Below are positions 48,659-58,080 of a stretch of 64,000 nucleotides of DNA, one piece after another (position 1 is the stretch's first letter; each line of letters opens with the position of its first letter). The notes below the pieces were generated by a model. It was given only the letters and a program-made list of their open reading frames with translations, was not told where the DNA came from and searched no databases. The DNA lies in the NCBI RefSeq assembly GCF_037023755.1, contig NZ_CP146100.1, positions 1,056,501 to 1,120,500 on the forward strand, given 5' to 3'. This DNA is from Saccharopolyspora sp. SCSIO 74807. GTDB taxonomy: Bacteria; Actinomycetota; Actinomycetes; Mycobacteriales; Pseudonocardiaceae. The position numbers and the translations under genes are program-made.

Positions 48659-49725
48659 TGGTGGTGTGCGGGGAGGTTGATGGTGTCGACCGGCAGGCCG
48701 GGGTTCGCGGAGATGTCCAGCGGGGACGGTCGCGCGCCGGAGGCCAGCACGTGCGCGCCGAGCGCGGCGATCATCGCGCCGTTGTCGGTGCACAGCCGGG
48801 GTTTCGGCACGCGCAGCGCGAGCCCGGCGGCAGCGCAGCGCTCCGCGGCCAGCGCGGCCAGCCGCGAATTCGCCGCAACGCCACCGGAAATGACCACCGT
48901 GTCCACGCCGAGCTCGTCGGCCGCGCGCACCGCCTTCGAGGTGAGCACGTCGGCCACCGCCTCCTGGAACGAGGCGCACACGTCGGCGACCGGCACTTCC
49001 CGCCCGGCCCGCTGCTCGTGCTCGACCCACCGGGCCACCGCCGTTTTCAGCCCGGAGAAGGAGAAATCGTGCCGCGAGTCCCGCGGCCCGGTCAGCCCGC
49101 GCGGGAACTCGATCGCGTCCGCGGAGCCCTCCCGCGCCATCTTGTCGATCGGCGGCCCGCCCGGGTAAGGCAGGTCGAGGATGCGGGCGACCTTGTCGTA
49201 CGCCTCCCCCGCCGCGTCGTCGATGGTGGAGCCGATCTGCGTGATGCTCTCGGCGACGCCTTCCACCAGCAGCAGCTGGGTGTGCCCGCCGGAGACCAGC
49301 ATCGCCAGGCAGCGCTTGGGCAGCGGCCCGTGCTGCAGCGTGTCCACGGCGACGTGCCCGGCGAGGTGGTTGACGCCGTAGAGCGGCACGCCCAGCGCGG
49401 CCGAGTAGGCCTTGGCCGCGGCGACCCCGACCATCAGCGCTCCGGCCAGGCCGGGTCCGGCTGTCACCGCGATAGCGTCCACATCGGACAGACCGAGGCC
49501 GGATTCGTCCAGCGCGCGGCGCATCGTGGGCGCCATCGCGGCCAAGTGCGCACGGCTGGCGATCTCCGGCACCACCCCGCCGAAGCGGGCGTGCTCGTCG
49601 ACGCTGGACGCGACCGCGTCCGCCAGCAGGCTCACCGAACCGTCCGGGCCGAGGCGCACCAGCCCGACGCCGGTTTCGTCGCAGGAGCTCTCGATGCCGA
49701 GCACGATCCGGTCGGTGGCGGTCAT
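48652..49725 (-). CDS. tsaD: tRNA threonylcarbamoyladenosine transferase TsaD
   Basis: Kae1/Qri7-family metalloprotein transferring threonylcarbamoyl to A37 of ANN-decoding tRNAs. [15 protein letters not shown], iron-binding HLAGH in [34 protein letters not shown] and [11 protein letters not shown] are present. 357 residues. Start at 49725 overlaps the rimI stop by 4 bp. Forms the tsaB-rimI-tsaD operon; works with TsaB (here), TsaC and TsaE (not here). Confidence 0.97.
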   Translation of the reverse strand: MTATDRIVLGIESSCDETGVGLVRLGPDGSVSLLADAVASSVDEHARFGGVVPEIASRAHLAAMAPTMRRALDESGLGLSDVDAIAVTAGPGLAGALMVGVAAAKAYSAALGVPLYGVNHLAGHVAVDTLQHGPLPKRCLAMLVSGGHTQLLLVEGVAESITQIGSTIDDAAGEAYDKVARILDLPYPGGPPIDKMAREGSADAIEFPRGLTGPRDSRHDFSFSGLKTAVARWVEHEQRAGREVPVADVCASFQEAVADVLTSKAVRAADELGVDTVVISGGVAANSRLAALAAERCAAAGLALRVPKPRLCTDNGAMIAALGAHVLASGARPSPLDISANPGLPVDTINLPAHHQE

Positions 49726-50210
49726 TCCGGGCCACCTCCCTCCTGGTGTTCCGGTTCGCCCAGCGGCGGGCGGCGCATGGTGTGCGCGTCGGCGCCGGAG
49801 GGCTGGTAGTAGCGCCTGCGCAGGCCGACGATCTCGAAGCCGTGCGCCCGGTACATCTCGATCGCCGGTTCGTTGTCGGTGCGCACTTCGAGGAACGTTG
49901 TGGCGCGCTGCTCATCGGCGCGGGACAGCAGCCGCAGCAGCAGCGCCCGGCCGACGCCGCGGCGCTGGTGGTCCGGGTCGACGCCGATGGTGTGCACCTC
50001 GGCTTCCGGCGGGCGCCCGGTCAGCGCCAGGCCCGCGTAGCCGATCAGCACCTCGCCGTCGTAGGCGCCGAAGTAGAGGTGGCCGCGGTCGAGTTCCGAG
50101 GTGAACGAGGCGAGCGACCACGGATCGTCGCCGGGGAACAGCACCTGCTCCAGCTCGGCGCAGCGCTTCAGGTCGCGGCGGCGCAGCTTCGCCACGAACG
50201 GCCCGCTCAC
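49722..50210 (-). CDS. rimI: Ribosomal-protein-S18-type N-acetyltransferase RimI
   Basis: GNAT acetyltransferase of 162 residues. CoA loop [42 protein letters not shown] and [12 protein letters not shown] are standard. In actinobacteria it acetylates protein N-termini or lysines broadly. GTG at 50210 overlaps the tsaB stop by 4 bp. The first codons are written in a sequence resembling one arm of the dispersed palindrome (GTGAGCGGGCCGTTCG). Confidence 0.94.
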   Translation of the reverse strand: MSGPFVAKLRRRDLKRCAELEQVLFPGDDPWSLASFTSELDRGHLYFGAYDGEVLIGYAGLALTGRPPEAEVHTIGVDPDHQRRGVGRALLLRLLSRADEQRATTFLEVRTDNEPAIEMYRAHGFEIVGLRRRYYQPSGADAHTMRRPPLGEPEHQEGGGPE

Positions 50211-50971
50211 GGCGTGCCTCCCGAATCCACCGGGCTGACCTGCTTGCGCGGTGCGGGCGCTGCGGCGTCCGGGCGCCGCAGGTACATCGGCACCAGCGGG
50301 AGCGGTTCGGCGCCGGAGAGCACTTCACCGCGGGCGGCCGCGACCAGCCCGGTCGGCGTCGGATGCTGCGGTTCCAGCACGTCGAGCCCGAAGCTGTCGC
50401 GGTGCTCGGCGGCCATCGTCCCGGCCGCGTGGTCCAGGTCGAGCCCGTCGATCTCGGCGGGCACGTCCTGCGGGCGGTGCACGTGCGGGCCGGTCAGCCG
50501 GGAGCGGTCGCTGCCGTAGGCGGCCCAGTAGACCTCCTTGCGGCGCGCATCGGTGGCGACCAGCAGCCGCATCCCGCCGGTCGCGCCCGCCACGGCGGCC
50601 CCGGGTTCGCCGATGTCGGCGATCGCGCCCGCGTCCGGGGTCGCGCCGGGTACCGCGGCGGCGATCGCGTCGAGGCTGCACACCGGATGCACCGGCACGT
50701 CCAGGGCGTGCCCGAGAGCACCCGCGGTGACCATGCCCGCGCGCAGCCCGGTGAACGGTCCGGGGCCGGAGCCGACGACGACCGCGTCGGCGTCGGAGAG
50801 CTGGTGGCCGGCTTCGGCGACCGCGGCCATCAGGTGCGGGGTGAGCAGCTCACCGTGCGCCCGCGCGTTGATCGTCACACGTTGCGCGAGGGGCCGCGGC
50901 CCGCCGCCGTCCAGGGCGACCAGTCCCGCGGTGACCGCGGGCGTCGAGGTGTCCAGCGCGATGACGAGCAC
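50207..50971 (-). CDS. tsaB: tRNA threonylcarbamoyladenosine modification protein TsaB
   Basis: Partner of TsaD, 254 residues. VLVIALDTSTPAVTAGLVAL at the N-terminus, VVVGSGPGPFTGLRAGMVTA and ATDARRKEVYWAAY are diagnostic. GTG at 50971 is chosen from homology; TAATCT (50985-50980 on the minus strand) 8 bases upstream suggests a leaderless operon promoter. Longer upstream frames are not supported. First gene of tsaB-rimI-tsaD. Confidence 0.93.
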   Translation of the reverse strand: MLVIALDTSTPAVTAGLVALDGGGPRPLAQRVTINARAHGELLTPHLMAAVAEAGHQLSDADAVVVGSGPGPFTGLRAGMVTAGALGHALDVPVHPVCSLDAIAAAVPGATPDAGAIADIGEPGAAVAGATGGMRLLVATDARRKEVYWAAYGSDRSRLTGPHVHRPQDVPAEIDGLDLDHAAGTMAAEHRDSFGLDVLEPQHPTPTGLVAAARGEVLSGAEPLPLVPMYLRRPDAAAPAPRKQVSPVDSGGTP

Positions 50972-51083
50972 AGCACTGCAGATTACGTCAAGCCTGGTCA
51001 CCGGCGGTCGACGGGTGCCGAGCAGGGGCCACGCGGCCGACCCTGCCCCGGCATGCTGGCAGTCGGCGGAAGGGGAGCTACTC

Positions 51084-51683
51084 GTGCCGGAACGTTTCGT
51101 CTGCGCAGAACCGCGAGATCTGTTCAGCGCGGCGTCCCCGAGCAATACAGCCGACGGGATCGAGTGCGAACGGCTCGGGTGGGCGCATCTCACCGATGCG
51201 ACCGGTGAGTCGTTGAGCAGCTGGGCCGCACCGACCGGCGGAGCACCGGCGATCCACGTCGCCGTACTCGACGGAACGCGTTGCCGTGCTGCACCCGAGT
51301 TATTCCGGCACTGCGCCGAGGTCTTGGAGTTGCCCGAGTACTTCGGCCACAACTGGGACGCGTTCGATGAGTGCGTTTCCGACCTGCTGATATTGGACGA
51401 AGGCGGGCTGGGCAGCTACTACGGCGGTCGAGCGGGCATCCTTGCCGACCGGTTGTTGCTGGTGTTCCGGCGGGCGGATCAGCTGCTGGCCGAGTCCGCC
51501 CGCGGGGAGCTCCGGGTACTTCTGTCGCTTCTCAAGCGCGCGTACCCGGGGGCACAAGGCCGCATCACGCAGCACAGCTACGCGGATCTTCGCGTGCTGT
51601 TCCAGTGCGCTCTGCGGCCGCCGGGCAGGTGCGCTCAAGCGCTCACCGAGCAACTCCCTAAAGCTTCAGGAAGGGGCTTGTGA
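51084..51683 (+). CDS. Barstar-like RNase inhibitor family protein
   Basis: A 199-residue protein with a barstar domain near residues 60-150 (VAVLDGTRCRAAPELFRHCA ... LPEYFGHNWDAFDECVSDLL). Barstar proteins bind and inhibit secreted ribonucleases of the barnase type. No RNase gene is nearby, so the partner is unknown; an immunity role against own or foreign RNase toxins is inference. An N-terminal extension of about 60 residues is extra. GTG at 51084 with AGGGGAG upstream. Confidence 0.85.
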   Translation: MPERFVCAEPRDLFSAASPSNTADGIECERLGWAHLTDATGESLSSWAAPTGGAPAIHVAVLDGTRCRAAPELFRHCAEVLELPEYFGHNWDAFDECVSDLLILDEGGLGSYYGGRAGILADRLLLVFRRADQLLAESARGELRVLLSLLKRAYPGAQGRITQHSYADLRVLFQCALRPPGRCAQALTEQLPKASGRGL

Positions 51684-51720
51684 CCCCAGGCCGGTCAGAC
51701 AAGGCCAGTACGGCCCACGA

Positions 51721-53673
51721 CTACTCCAGTGCAGCATCCTGCTCTTCGCCGAGCACCCCTTGTACAGGCACCACTACGGGCCCGTGCGGCTCGGCCAGGT
51801 CTCGGATGAACCCTTGTTCCCGGTCGAACCTGTGCACCAGGATCCGGTCCGCAACCCCTTGGTCGATGTCGTTGTCTACGATGATCACCTGGTAGGGGCG
51901 GGCAAAACGGTCGTTTCCCCAACTGCGCCGATCGTCCATGAGATCGAGGAAACGCCCGTAAACCCGGTACGCGAGCTTCTTGTCGTGCGTGTTCGCCCCG
52001 TAATTCTTCTGCGGGGAATCGACCATGAGAAGCGTTGGCGCGGCGACGTTCTCGTTCTCCAAGGAGTAGGTCAGCAGTGCCAAGCTATACGCGATGCTGA
52101 CGGCGGCACGCGCGCCGCTTCCGCGCTGGGTGAACTTCTGCCCGTCGACCACGGGACCCCACTTGTCCTTGTCGATCCACGCATGGCCGGTCGCGTTGGG
52201 CAGACCGATGGAGTGGACGATGTGCTGGAAGATCCCTGTGAGCACGGAGCGCACCTGTTCGGGATCCTCGACATCGGCGCCGGCCAAGGCACGCTGTTGT
52301 TTGCGCTTGCCCAGCAGCGTCTGCTGCTCCTCGATCTTCCGGTAGCGGTCAGCAAGCCTGTCGTGCGCAGCCAACGTCCGCTTCAGCGCCTCCTCTGCCG
52401 CCTGCAACCGCGCCGCCTCGGCCGATAGCGCGGCGAGCCGGTCAACGAAAGGCGCGAGTCCGCTCGCGGCTTCCCACTCGAGCGTCTCGTCCACTTGACG
52501 GAGGTTCTCGCGCACACGCCCAGCCGCTGTTTCGGCCTCCGCCGCGGAGTTCTCCAACTCGGCACGCCTGGCCAGCAGGCGCTCCTGCGACCTGATCAGG
52601 GGCCGCCGCTGCGCCGGATATTCCTCGCCCGGCAACAGGCTGGTGCACAGGTAGCACCGACCGGGGTCGGGCACTCGATCTGTGAGATCCGTACGGCACG
52701 CAGGACAGTTGGACTCGATCAGCGGCAACGTCGCACGGTCCTGCGGATCAGTCGCTGCAAGTCCATCCAGGTGGGCCAACGCGTCCTCGACCCGCTCCAA
52801 CTCCGCCACGCACGCGGCGTGCTCCCGGTGGATCTCATCGAGTTCGCGGTCCGACGCAGCGACCTCCCGCTGCGCCGCCAGGCGACGCGCGCGCAGCTGT
52901 TCCGAATCACCGGTTGCGGTTCGCGCCGTCTCCTTCGCCGCTGCGAGTTCGTCGAGCGCGCGGCACCGCGCAGCACGCACTGCGGCCAGTTCTTCTTCAA
53001 CGGCCGCTCGGTCGGTGCTCGCCGATTCGGCCAGGAATTCGCGGACCGTTTCGGCCCGTTCGAACAGTTTGCTGATCTCCTTGCCGATCTCCTCGATCTC
53101 GCCGGTCAACCGCTCGTGTTCGGAGGTCGTGAGGTTGAGCAGCAATTTCAGCGTGACCAACCGCGGACGGTCGTGCCGTTGGGACCTGATGATGTGCCGG
53201 TCGATGTCGCTCTGGTTGAGGTGCAGGTACGGGAGCAGATCAGTGGGGAAGTCCAGCGGACCCACGCGCTCCACCCGCACCGAGCTGAACTTCTCGAGCA
53301 GTCCCAACTGTTCCAACAGCCACTCCGAGATGGTGGGCGTCGAGCCCTTCGGTCGGACCGGGAGGGGCCGTACCGGCGTGCCGGACTCGTCCGATAAGCA
53401 CACCCGCGATATGTCCTTGCGGGAACGCCGGAGCTGGTAGGAACCGGTGGGCAACCGGATGCCGATCTCGACCTCGAGCAGGTGCCGGTCCACCGCGCCC
53501 CGGAACTCCCTGATGTCCCCACCAAGAGCGAAGCAGATGCATTCCAGCAACGATGACTTGCCGGTGTCGGCCACACCGACGATGGCCACGACGCGGGAAT
53601 CGAGATCGTAGGGGGCCTGCCAGCCCTGCTCGGTCCGGATACGTATCCAGCGGATCTGGAGCTGCGTCGCCAT
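51721..53673 (-). CDS. Rad50/SMC-like ATPase with a zinc-ribbon hinge
   Basis: A 650-residue protein with split ABC ATPase ends: Walker A GVADTGKSS (33-41) and a Walker B-like TLLMVDSPQK (about 544-553). Between them lie two coiled-coil arms meeting at CPAC-x13-CYLC (about 320-342), a likely zinc site. This plan is shared with Rad50-like and DUF3732 ATPases, some of which belong to predicted defence (ABC three-component) systems. No nuclease or partner gene is intact nearby. GC content is a little lower than in neighbouring genes. ATG at 53673. Confidence 0.8.
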   Translation of the reverse strand: MATQLQIRWIRIRTEQGWQAPYDLDSRVVAIVGVADTGKSSLLECICFALGGDIREFRGAVDRHLLEVEIGIRLPTGSYQLRRSRKDISRVCLSDESGTPVRPLPVRPKGSTPTISEWLLEQLGLLEKFSSVRVERVGPLDFPTDLLPYLHLNQSDIDRHIIRSQRHDRPRLVTLKLLLNLTTSEHERLTGEIEEIGKEISKLFERAETVREFLAESASTDRAAVEEELAAVRAARCRALDELAAAKETARTATGDSEQLRARRLAAQREVAASDRELDEIHREHAACVAELERVEDALAHLDGLAATDPQDRATLPLIESNCPACRTDLTDRVPDPGRCYLCTSLLPGEEYPAQRRPLIRSQERLLARRAELENSAAEAETAAGRVRENLRQVDETLEWEAASGLAPFVDRLAALSAEAARLQAAEEALKRTLAAHDRLADRYRKIEEQQTLLGKRKQQRALAGADVEDPEQVRSVLTGIFQHIVHSIGLPNATGHAWIDKDKWGPVVDGQKFTQRGSGARAAVSIAYSLALLTYSLENENVAAPTLLMVDSPQKNYGANTHDKKLAYRVYGRFLDLMDDRRSWGNDRFARPYQVIIVDNDIDQGVADRILVHRFDREQGFIRDLAEPHGPVVVPVQGVLGEEQDAALE

Positions 53674-53866
53674 TGCCGGCCCCCAACGCTTTGATCACCA
53701 AACCGACGCCGTCCTCGGCAGCGCCCGTTCGAGCGAGACTGACCCCCTTCGCCGCTTCTGTCACGAGGCTCAAGATCTTTTTCAACCGTTCGGTGCAGTA
53801 CCTACCCTGAAATACCGGCCAACTGGATAGCGCTCGATTGAGCCACCCTGTCGTGGGTCGGCTGCG
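53674..53866 (-). other. Open frame without start, possible remnant upstream of the ATPase
   Basis: From the TAG at 53867 onward one minus-strand frame stays open and reads protein-like text, including TERLKKILSLVTEAAKGVSL and GLVIKALGAG, until it enters the ATPase gene in a different frame. TTG at 53785 is the only start. It may be the end of a lost partner gene or a small coupled gene; the evidence is thin. Confidence 0.3.
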
Positions 53867-53998
53867 CTAGCGGACGCGCGTCGCGCGAAGCCAGTCCAGC
53901 AAACCTTCGATCTCCGCGGAAAACGCACCGGCCAGCGGGCGTGCAGCCAGCAGCTGCTCAGCCTGTTCCGTGCCGAACAGCGCCGCCGCACCGGTCAC
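53867..53998 (-). CDS. 43-residue small protein coupled to allantoinase
   Basis: GTG at 53998 overlaps the allB stop as GTGA. The product ([20 protein letters not shown] ... DWLRATRVR) is a plausible amphipathic helical peptide, and about four-fifths of codons end in G or C, as in real genes here. No family recognised. It could also be the 5' remnant of a longer purine gene such as allantoicase. Confidence 0.5.
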   Translation of the reverse strand: MTGAAALFGTEQAEQLLAARPLAGAFSAEIEGLLDWLRATRVR

Positions 53999-55338
53999 GC
54001 CTCTCCACGGCTCAGCAGCGTTCCCCGCGGCGGTCCGGTGACGTCGATCCGGTTGCCGCGCAACCAGGTTTGGCGCACCCGTCCGGCGAGCGCGCGGTCG
54101 TGATAAGCGGAGACCGGGTTGCGGTGCTGCAACGCGGCGGCGTCGACCACGAAGGCGTCGTCCGGCGCGAACACGCACAGGTCCGCGTCCGCGCCGACCG
54201 CCAGCGAGCCCTTCCGGTTCAATCCGGCGATCTCCGAGGTGCGACCGGCCATCCACCGCACGACGTCGCTGAGCCCGTGCCCGCGCAACCGCGCCTGCGT
54301 CCAGATCGCGGAGAGCCCGAGCTGGAGGCTGGAAACCCCGCCCCACGCGACGCCGAAGTCCCCGATGTCGAGCCGTTTCAGCTCCGGGGTGCACGGCGAG
54401 TGGTCGCTGACGATGCAGTCGATCGTTCCGTCGGCGAGCCCGCGCCAGAGCGCTTCCCGGTTCTGCGCTTCGCGGATCGGCGGGCAGCACTTGAACTGGG
54501 TCGCGCCGTCCGGGATCTCCTCGGAGGTGAAGCACAGGTAGTGCGGGCAGGTCTCGACGGTCACCCGGACTCCGTCCGCCTTCGCCGAAGCGATCATCGG
54601 CAGTGCGTCCGAAGAGGACAGGTGCAGGATGTGCACCCGGCCGCCGATGCGCCGCGCGAGATCCAGGACCTGCGCGATGGCGGCGTTCTCCGCGCTGCGC
54701 GGCCGGGAGGCCAGGAAGTCGCCGTAGTGCTCGCCGTGCGCGCTCGGGGCGTGGTCGATGGCCTCGGAGTTCTCCGCGTGCACGATCATCAGCGCGTCGT
54801 CGGTGGCCAGCTCGGTCAGCGCTTCGACGAGTTCTTCGGAGTTCAGCGGCGGGAACTCGTCCACCCCGGAATGCAGCAGGAAGCACTTGAAGCCGAACAC
54901 CCCGGCCTCGTGCAGACCGTGCAGCCGCTCGCGGTTGCCGGGGATCGCGCCGCCCCAGAAACCGACGTCGATGTGCACCTGATCGCGGGCGGTTTTCCGC
55001 TTCACGTCGAGGGATTCGGTGTCGACGGTGGGCGGGAGGCTGTTCAGCGGCATGTCGACGAGCGTGGTGATGCCGCCTTCCGCGGCGGCCCGGGTGGCGG
55101 TGGCGAAGCCTTCCCACTCGGTGCGGCCGGGGTCGTTGACGTGCACGTGGGTGTCGACGAGGCCGGGCAGCAGCGCTTCGTCCTCAGCGAGTTCCACGGT
55201 GCGCTCGGCGGGCAGTGCCGCGTCGAAGGCTTCGACGGCGGCGATCCGGCCGTCGCGAACGGCGAGGCTGCCCGGTGCTTCCCCACGCGGGCCGATCATC
55301 CGCCGCGCCCGGAAGACCACGTCGAACTGCTCGGTCAC
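53995..55338 (-). CDS. allB: Allantoinase
   Basis: Cyclic amidohydrolase opening allantoin to allantoate. 447 residues. Metal ligands: DTHVHVND, the carboxylated Lys in GFKCFL, HAEN, HILHLSS and Asp in SDHSPC; the loop [10 protein letters not shown] is typical of allantoinase rather than dihydroorotase. GTG at 55338 with GAGGAGG. Together with the urate genes at 58.5-60.2 kb it continues purine catabolism. Two inverted repeats upstream are candidate operators. Confidence 0.95.
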   Translation of the reverse strand: MTEQFDVVFRARRMIGPRGEAPGSLAVRDGRIAAVEAFDAALPAERTVELAEDEALLPGLVDTHVHVNDPGRTEWEGFATATRAAAEGGITTLVDMPLNSLPPTVDTESLDVKRKTARDQVHIDVGFWGGAIPGNRERLHGLHEAGVFGFKCFLLHSGVDEFPPLNSEELVEALTELATDDALMIVHAENSEAIDHAPSAHGEHYGDFLASRPRSAENAAIAQVLDLARRIGGRVHILHLSSSDALPMIASAKADGVRVTVETCPHYLCFTSEEIPDGATQFKCCPPIREAQNREALWRGLADGTIDCIVSDHSPCTPELKRLDIGDFGVAWGGVSSLQLGLSAIWTQARLRGHGLSDVVRWMAGRTSEIAGLNRKGSLAVGADADLCVFAPDDAFVVDAAALQHRNPVSAYHDRALAGRVRQTWLRGNRIDVTGPPRGTLLSRGEA

Positions 55339-55365
55339 ACCGGCCTCCTCACCGTCGGGATGGTC

Positions 55366-55380
55366 GCAACAAGGTGTTGC
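55366..55380. promoter_or_regulatory. Inverted repeat shared with the urate operon (allB side)
   Basis: GCAACA-AGG-TGTTGC, perfect 6-bp arms, 28 bp upstream of the allB start. Its 13-bp core CAACAARGTGTTG recurs at 58451-58463 upstream of uraD. Confidence 0.65.
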
Positions 55381-55435
55381 TCTTGGTCAAGCCCGCGACG
55401 GCTTGCGCGGCCCTTCCGGCCGGCCCGCGCCGCGA

Positions 55436-55455
55436 CGTATACGTTTTGGTATACG
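55436..55455. promoter_or_regulatory. GntR-type operator upstream of allB
   Basis: CGTATAC-N6-GTATACG, perfect 7-bp arms, about 98 bp upstream of allB, between allB and the GntR gene. GTATAC half-sites fit the FCD-subfamily GntR consensus, so the neighbouring regulator is the likely ligand. The rest of 55339-55664 has no gene. Confidence 0.6.
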
Positions 55456-55664
55456 AAGCTAGAGCGCCGTTCCCTCCGGGTCAACCGCCGCCCGTCCGGA
55501 GCGAAGGTCCCCTTCGGCCGAATGGAACGAACGACCCCTTCACTCCCGAACCCCGCGCACCGCCGACACACCGACGCGACACCCGTCCCGCGCAGAGCAC
55601 GAGGGGTCCGTCGACCGGACAGATGGGGCGAAGAGGTCCTACATCCGGCTCGCGGGCGGCCGGT

Positions 55665-56306
55665 TCAGAACAGCATTCGCTCCAGGACCATGGCGCGGCT
55701 GGCGCGCACATGGCCGAGCGCCAGCTCCGCGGCGCGATCGGCGTCCCCGGCGGCGATCGCCGCGTGCAGCTCGGCGTGCTCCCCGCACACCCGCTGCGGC
55801 TCCAGGTTCAGCCGGAACAGCCACGCGAGCCTGCCGTGCAGCGGCTCCAACATGGAGGCCAGCAGTTCGTTCCCGGACAGCGCGACCAGCCGGTCGTGGA
55901 ACTCGGTGTTCGCCGCCGACATCGCATCGGTGTCGGAGTCCTGCCACGCCTGCCGCGACCGCCCGGCCAGCTCGCCGAGCCGCTGCACCTCGGCCTGCGA
56001 AGCGCGGTTCGCGGCCAGCCGCGCCGCCAACCCCTCCAGCGCCTCGCGCACGTCGAACAGCTCCTCGACCTGCCTGCGGTCCAGGCTGCGCACGAACACC
56101 CCGCGCCGGTTCGGCTGCACCTCGACGAGCCCTTCGCTCTGCAACATGCGAATGGCCTCGCGCACCGGAACCCGGGAAATGCCGAACTCGGCGGCGATCT
56201 CCTGCTCGTAGAGGCGGTCGCCGGGCCGCAGCGCGCCTTCGCTGATCCGGTCCTGCAACGCCCGCCGGACCTGGTCCCGCAACGGAACCTTCGCCGCCTC
56301 GGTCAC
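55665..56306 (-). CDS. GntR-family (FCD domain) regulator of allantoin use
   Basis: A 213-residue regulator. Winged helix (LYEQEIAAEFGISRVPVREA) at the N-terminus, then the all-helical FCD ligand domain with metal-binding His/Asp positions (NTEFHDRLVALSGNE, EHAELHAAIAAGD). GTG at 56306 with GGAGGAG. Directly upstream of allB on the same strand, so the allantoin or glyoxylate pathway is its expected target; the effector is unknown. Confidence 0.9.
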   Translation of the reverse strand: MTEAAKVPLRDQVRRALQDRISEGALRPGDRLYEQEIAAEFGISRVPVREAIRMLQSEGLVEVQPNRRGVFVRSLDRRQVEELFDVREALEGLAARLAANRASQAEVQRLGELAGRSRQAWQDSDTDAMSAANTEFHDRLVALSGNELLASMLEPLHGRLAWLFRLNLEPQRVCGEHAELHAAIAAGDADRAAELALGHVRASRAMVLERMLF

Positions 56307-56402
56307 CGCGCACTCCTCCCCATCGCCCCCAGCCTAGGGTGCTCGCTCCGGCGTTCGCCGCGGTCCGCGATCTCTTCGCAGCGGCCAGCGCGACCGGGAT
56401 TC

Positions 56403-57515
56403 TCAGCCGAGCCAGTTCGCGGCGATGCGGCGGGCCAGTTCGGGCAGCAGCGATGCGGCGTCGCGGATGCAGCGCTGCGGGTCCGGTTCGATGTCGGTGA
56501 GCGCGTGCACGTCGGCGAACCCGGCTTCACGCAGCCGCTCCGGCGTCAGCACGCACCGGCCCGCGACCGCGACCACCGGCACGCCTGCCGCGGCGGCCCG
56601 GCCTGCCACCACCGACGGCGCCTTGCCGTGCAGCGTCTGCTCGTCCAGCGCGCCCTCACCCGTGATGACCAGCGCGGATCCCGGCAGCGCCGAGTCGAAT
56701 CCGACGAGCTCGAGCACCAGGTCCGCGCCGGAACGCTGCCGCGCACCGAGCACCGCCATCGCCGCGTAGCCGACGCCGCCTGCCGCACCGGCGCCTTCCT
56801 GCTGGGCCACGTCTTCCCCGCCCGCGCGGGTCACCGCTCGCGACCAGCTCTTCAGCGCGGAATCCAGCAGCCGGACCTGGGTGGGATCGGCACCCTTCTG
56901 CGGCCCGTACACGTGCGCGGCACCGTGCTCCCCGAGCAGCGGATTGTCCACATCGGACGCCAGGGTGATCTCGGCTTCGGCCACCCGCGGGTCCAGCCCG
57001 CCGAGGTCGACCGAGGCCAGTTCCACCAGTCCCCCGCCGCCGGGCGGCAGCGGTTTGCCCGCGTCGGCCAGCAGCCGGGCGCCGAGCGCGGCGATCATGC
57101 CCGCGCCGCCGTCGGTGCAGGCGCTGCCGCCGACCCCGATCACGATCTTGCGAGCGCCCGCGTCCAGCGCCGCGCGGACCAGCTCACCGGTGCCGAAGCT
57201 GGAGGCGGTCATCGGCGCGAGCTCGCGCTGCGGCAGCAGCGCCAGACCGGAGGCCCCGGCGAGTTCGATCACGGCGGTGTCCCCCTGCACCGCGATCTCG
57301 GTGCCGATCGGGGTGCCGACCGGCCCGGTCACCCGCACCGGCACCGATTTGTAACCGGCGGCGAGCGCGGCCTGCACGGTTCCGTCGCCGCCGTCGGCGA
57401 CCGGCGTCCGCCGCACCTCGATCCCGGGCATCCCTGCGGCCAGCGCGTCCGCGACACCCGGGGCGGTCAACGACCCCTTGAACTTGTCCGGCGCGATCAG
57501 GACGGGACCGGGCAC
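56403..57515 (-). CDS. garK: Glycerate kinase
   Basis: Type II glycerate kinase (GarK/GlxK), 370 residues. Phosphorylates glycerate, the end of the glyoxylate branch that receives carbon from allantoin. Starts VLIAPDKFKGSLTAPGVADA, has PVADGGDGTVQAAL, GVGGSACTDGGAGM and ITGEGALDEQTLHGK. GTG at 57515. Placed next to the GntR gene in the same direction, consistent with the purine-catabolism cluster. Confidence 0.95.
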   Translation of the reverse strand: MPGPVLIAPDKFKGSLTAPGVADALAAGMPGIEVRRTPVADGGDGTVQAALAAGYKSVPVRVTGPVGTPIGTEIAVQGDTAVIELAGASGLALLPQRELAPMTASSFGTGELVRAALDAGARKIVIGVGGSACTDGGAGMIAALGARLLADAGKPLPPGGGGLVELASVDLGGLDPRVAEAEITLASDVDNPLLGEHGAAHVYGPQKGADPTQVRLLDSALKSWSRAVTRAGGEDVAQQEGAGAAGGVGYAAMAVLGARQRSGADLVLELVGFDSALPGSALVITGEGALDEQTLHGKAPSVVAGRAAAAGVPVVAVAGRCVLTPERLREAGFADVHALTDIEPDPQRCIRDAASLLPELARRIAANWLG

Positions 57516-57723
57516 GGTGCTCTCCTCACTGACGACTGGTTACCCGCACATTCCACCCGACTCGCCCGATCAGCGGAAGCCCGCTTGATCACTTCTCACC
57601 TTGCGGAGCAGGCCGGCTCGCTCGTGGATCTGCTCACCGGCAGCTCCGGACCGGCCCGGTCGCCCTCGTCCGGCGTCGTAGGCTGGGCGGAATCCGGCCC
57701 GCCCCGCACTCGACGGAGGCCCC

Positions 57724-57999
57724 ATGCACCCGACCGAATCGCAGGTCACGGCCCAATCACCAGTGACGGCCGAGTTCACCACCGAGCCGTTCCGCGGCGA
57801 GGGGGAACCGCCGCAGCACGCGGTGGCCGCGCGGGACCGGCTGCGGGCGGCCGGGCTGGAGCCGGACTTCGGCCCGCTCGGCACCTCGGTCACCGGCCCG
57901 CGCGAGACCGTGCTCGGCGCGCTGTCCGGCGTCTTCGACACCGCGTTGGCGGCCGGGGCGAACCGGATCACGCTGCAGATCACCACCGACGAGCCCTGA
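57724..57999 (+). CDS. Thiamine-binding (MTH1187/YkoF-like) protein
   Basis: 91-residue ferredoxin-like fold protein: VTAEFTTEPFRGEGEPPQHA ... LGTSVTGPRETVLGALSGVF. The family binds thiamine or its pyrimidine moiety, often as a dimer or in transporter loci. ATG at 57724. It diverges from glycerate kinase and its link to the urate cluster is unclear. Confidence 0.8.
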   Translation: MHPTESQVTAQSPVTAEFTTEPFRGEGEPPQHAVAARDRLRAAGLEPDFGPLGTSVTGPRETVLGALSGVFDTALAAGANRITLQITTDEP

Positions 58000-58080
58000 T
58001 CGACGCCCCTGATCCGCGCCGGGCGCTGCCCCACCCGCTGCGCGCTCCGTCCGCGGCGCACTCCTTATTAGGCTGTTCGC

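Noticed and set aside
53240-53785. 181-residue frame beginning MKKILSL overlapping the ATPase
   Set aside because: It overlaps more than 400 bp of the ATPase in another frame and turns into Arg-rich shadow text; only the first 40 residues look real, and these are listed separately with low confidence.
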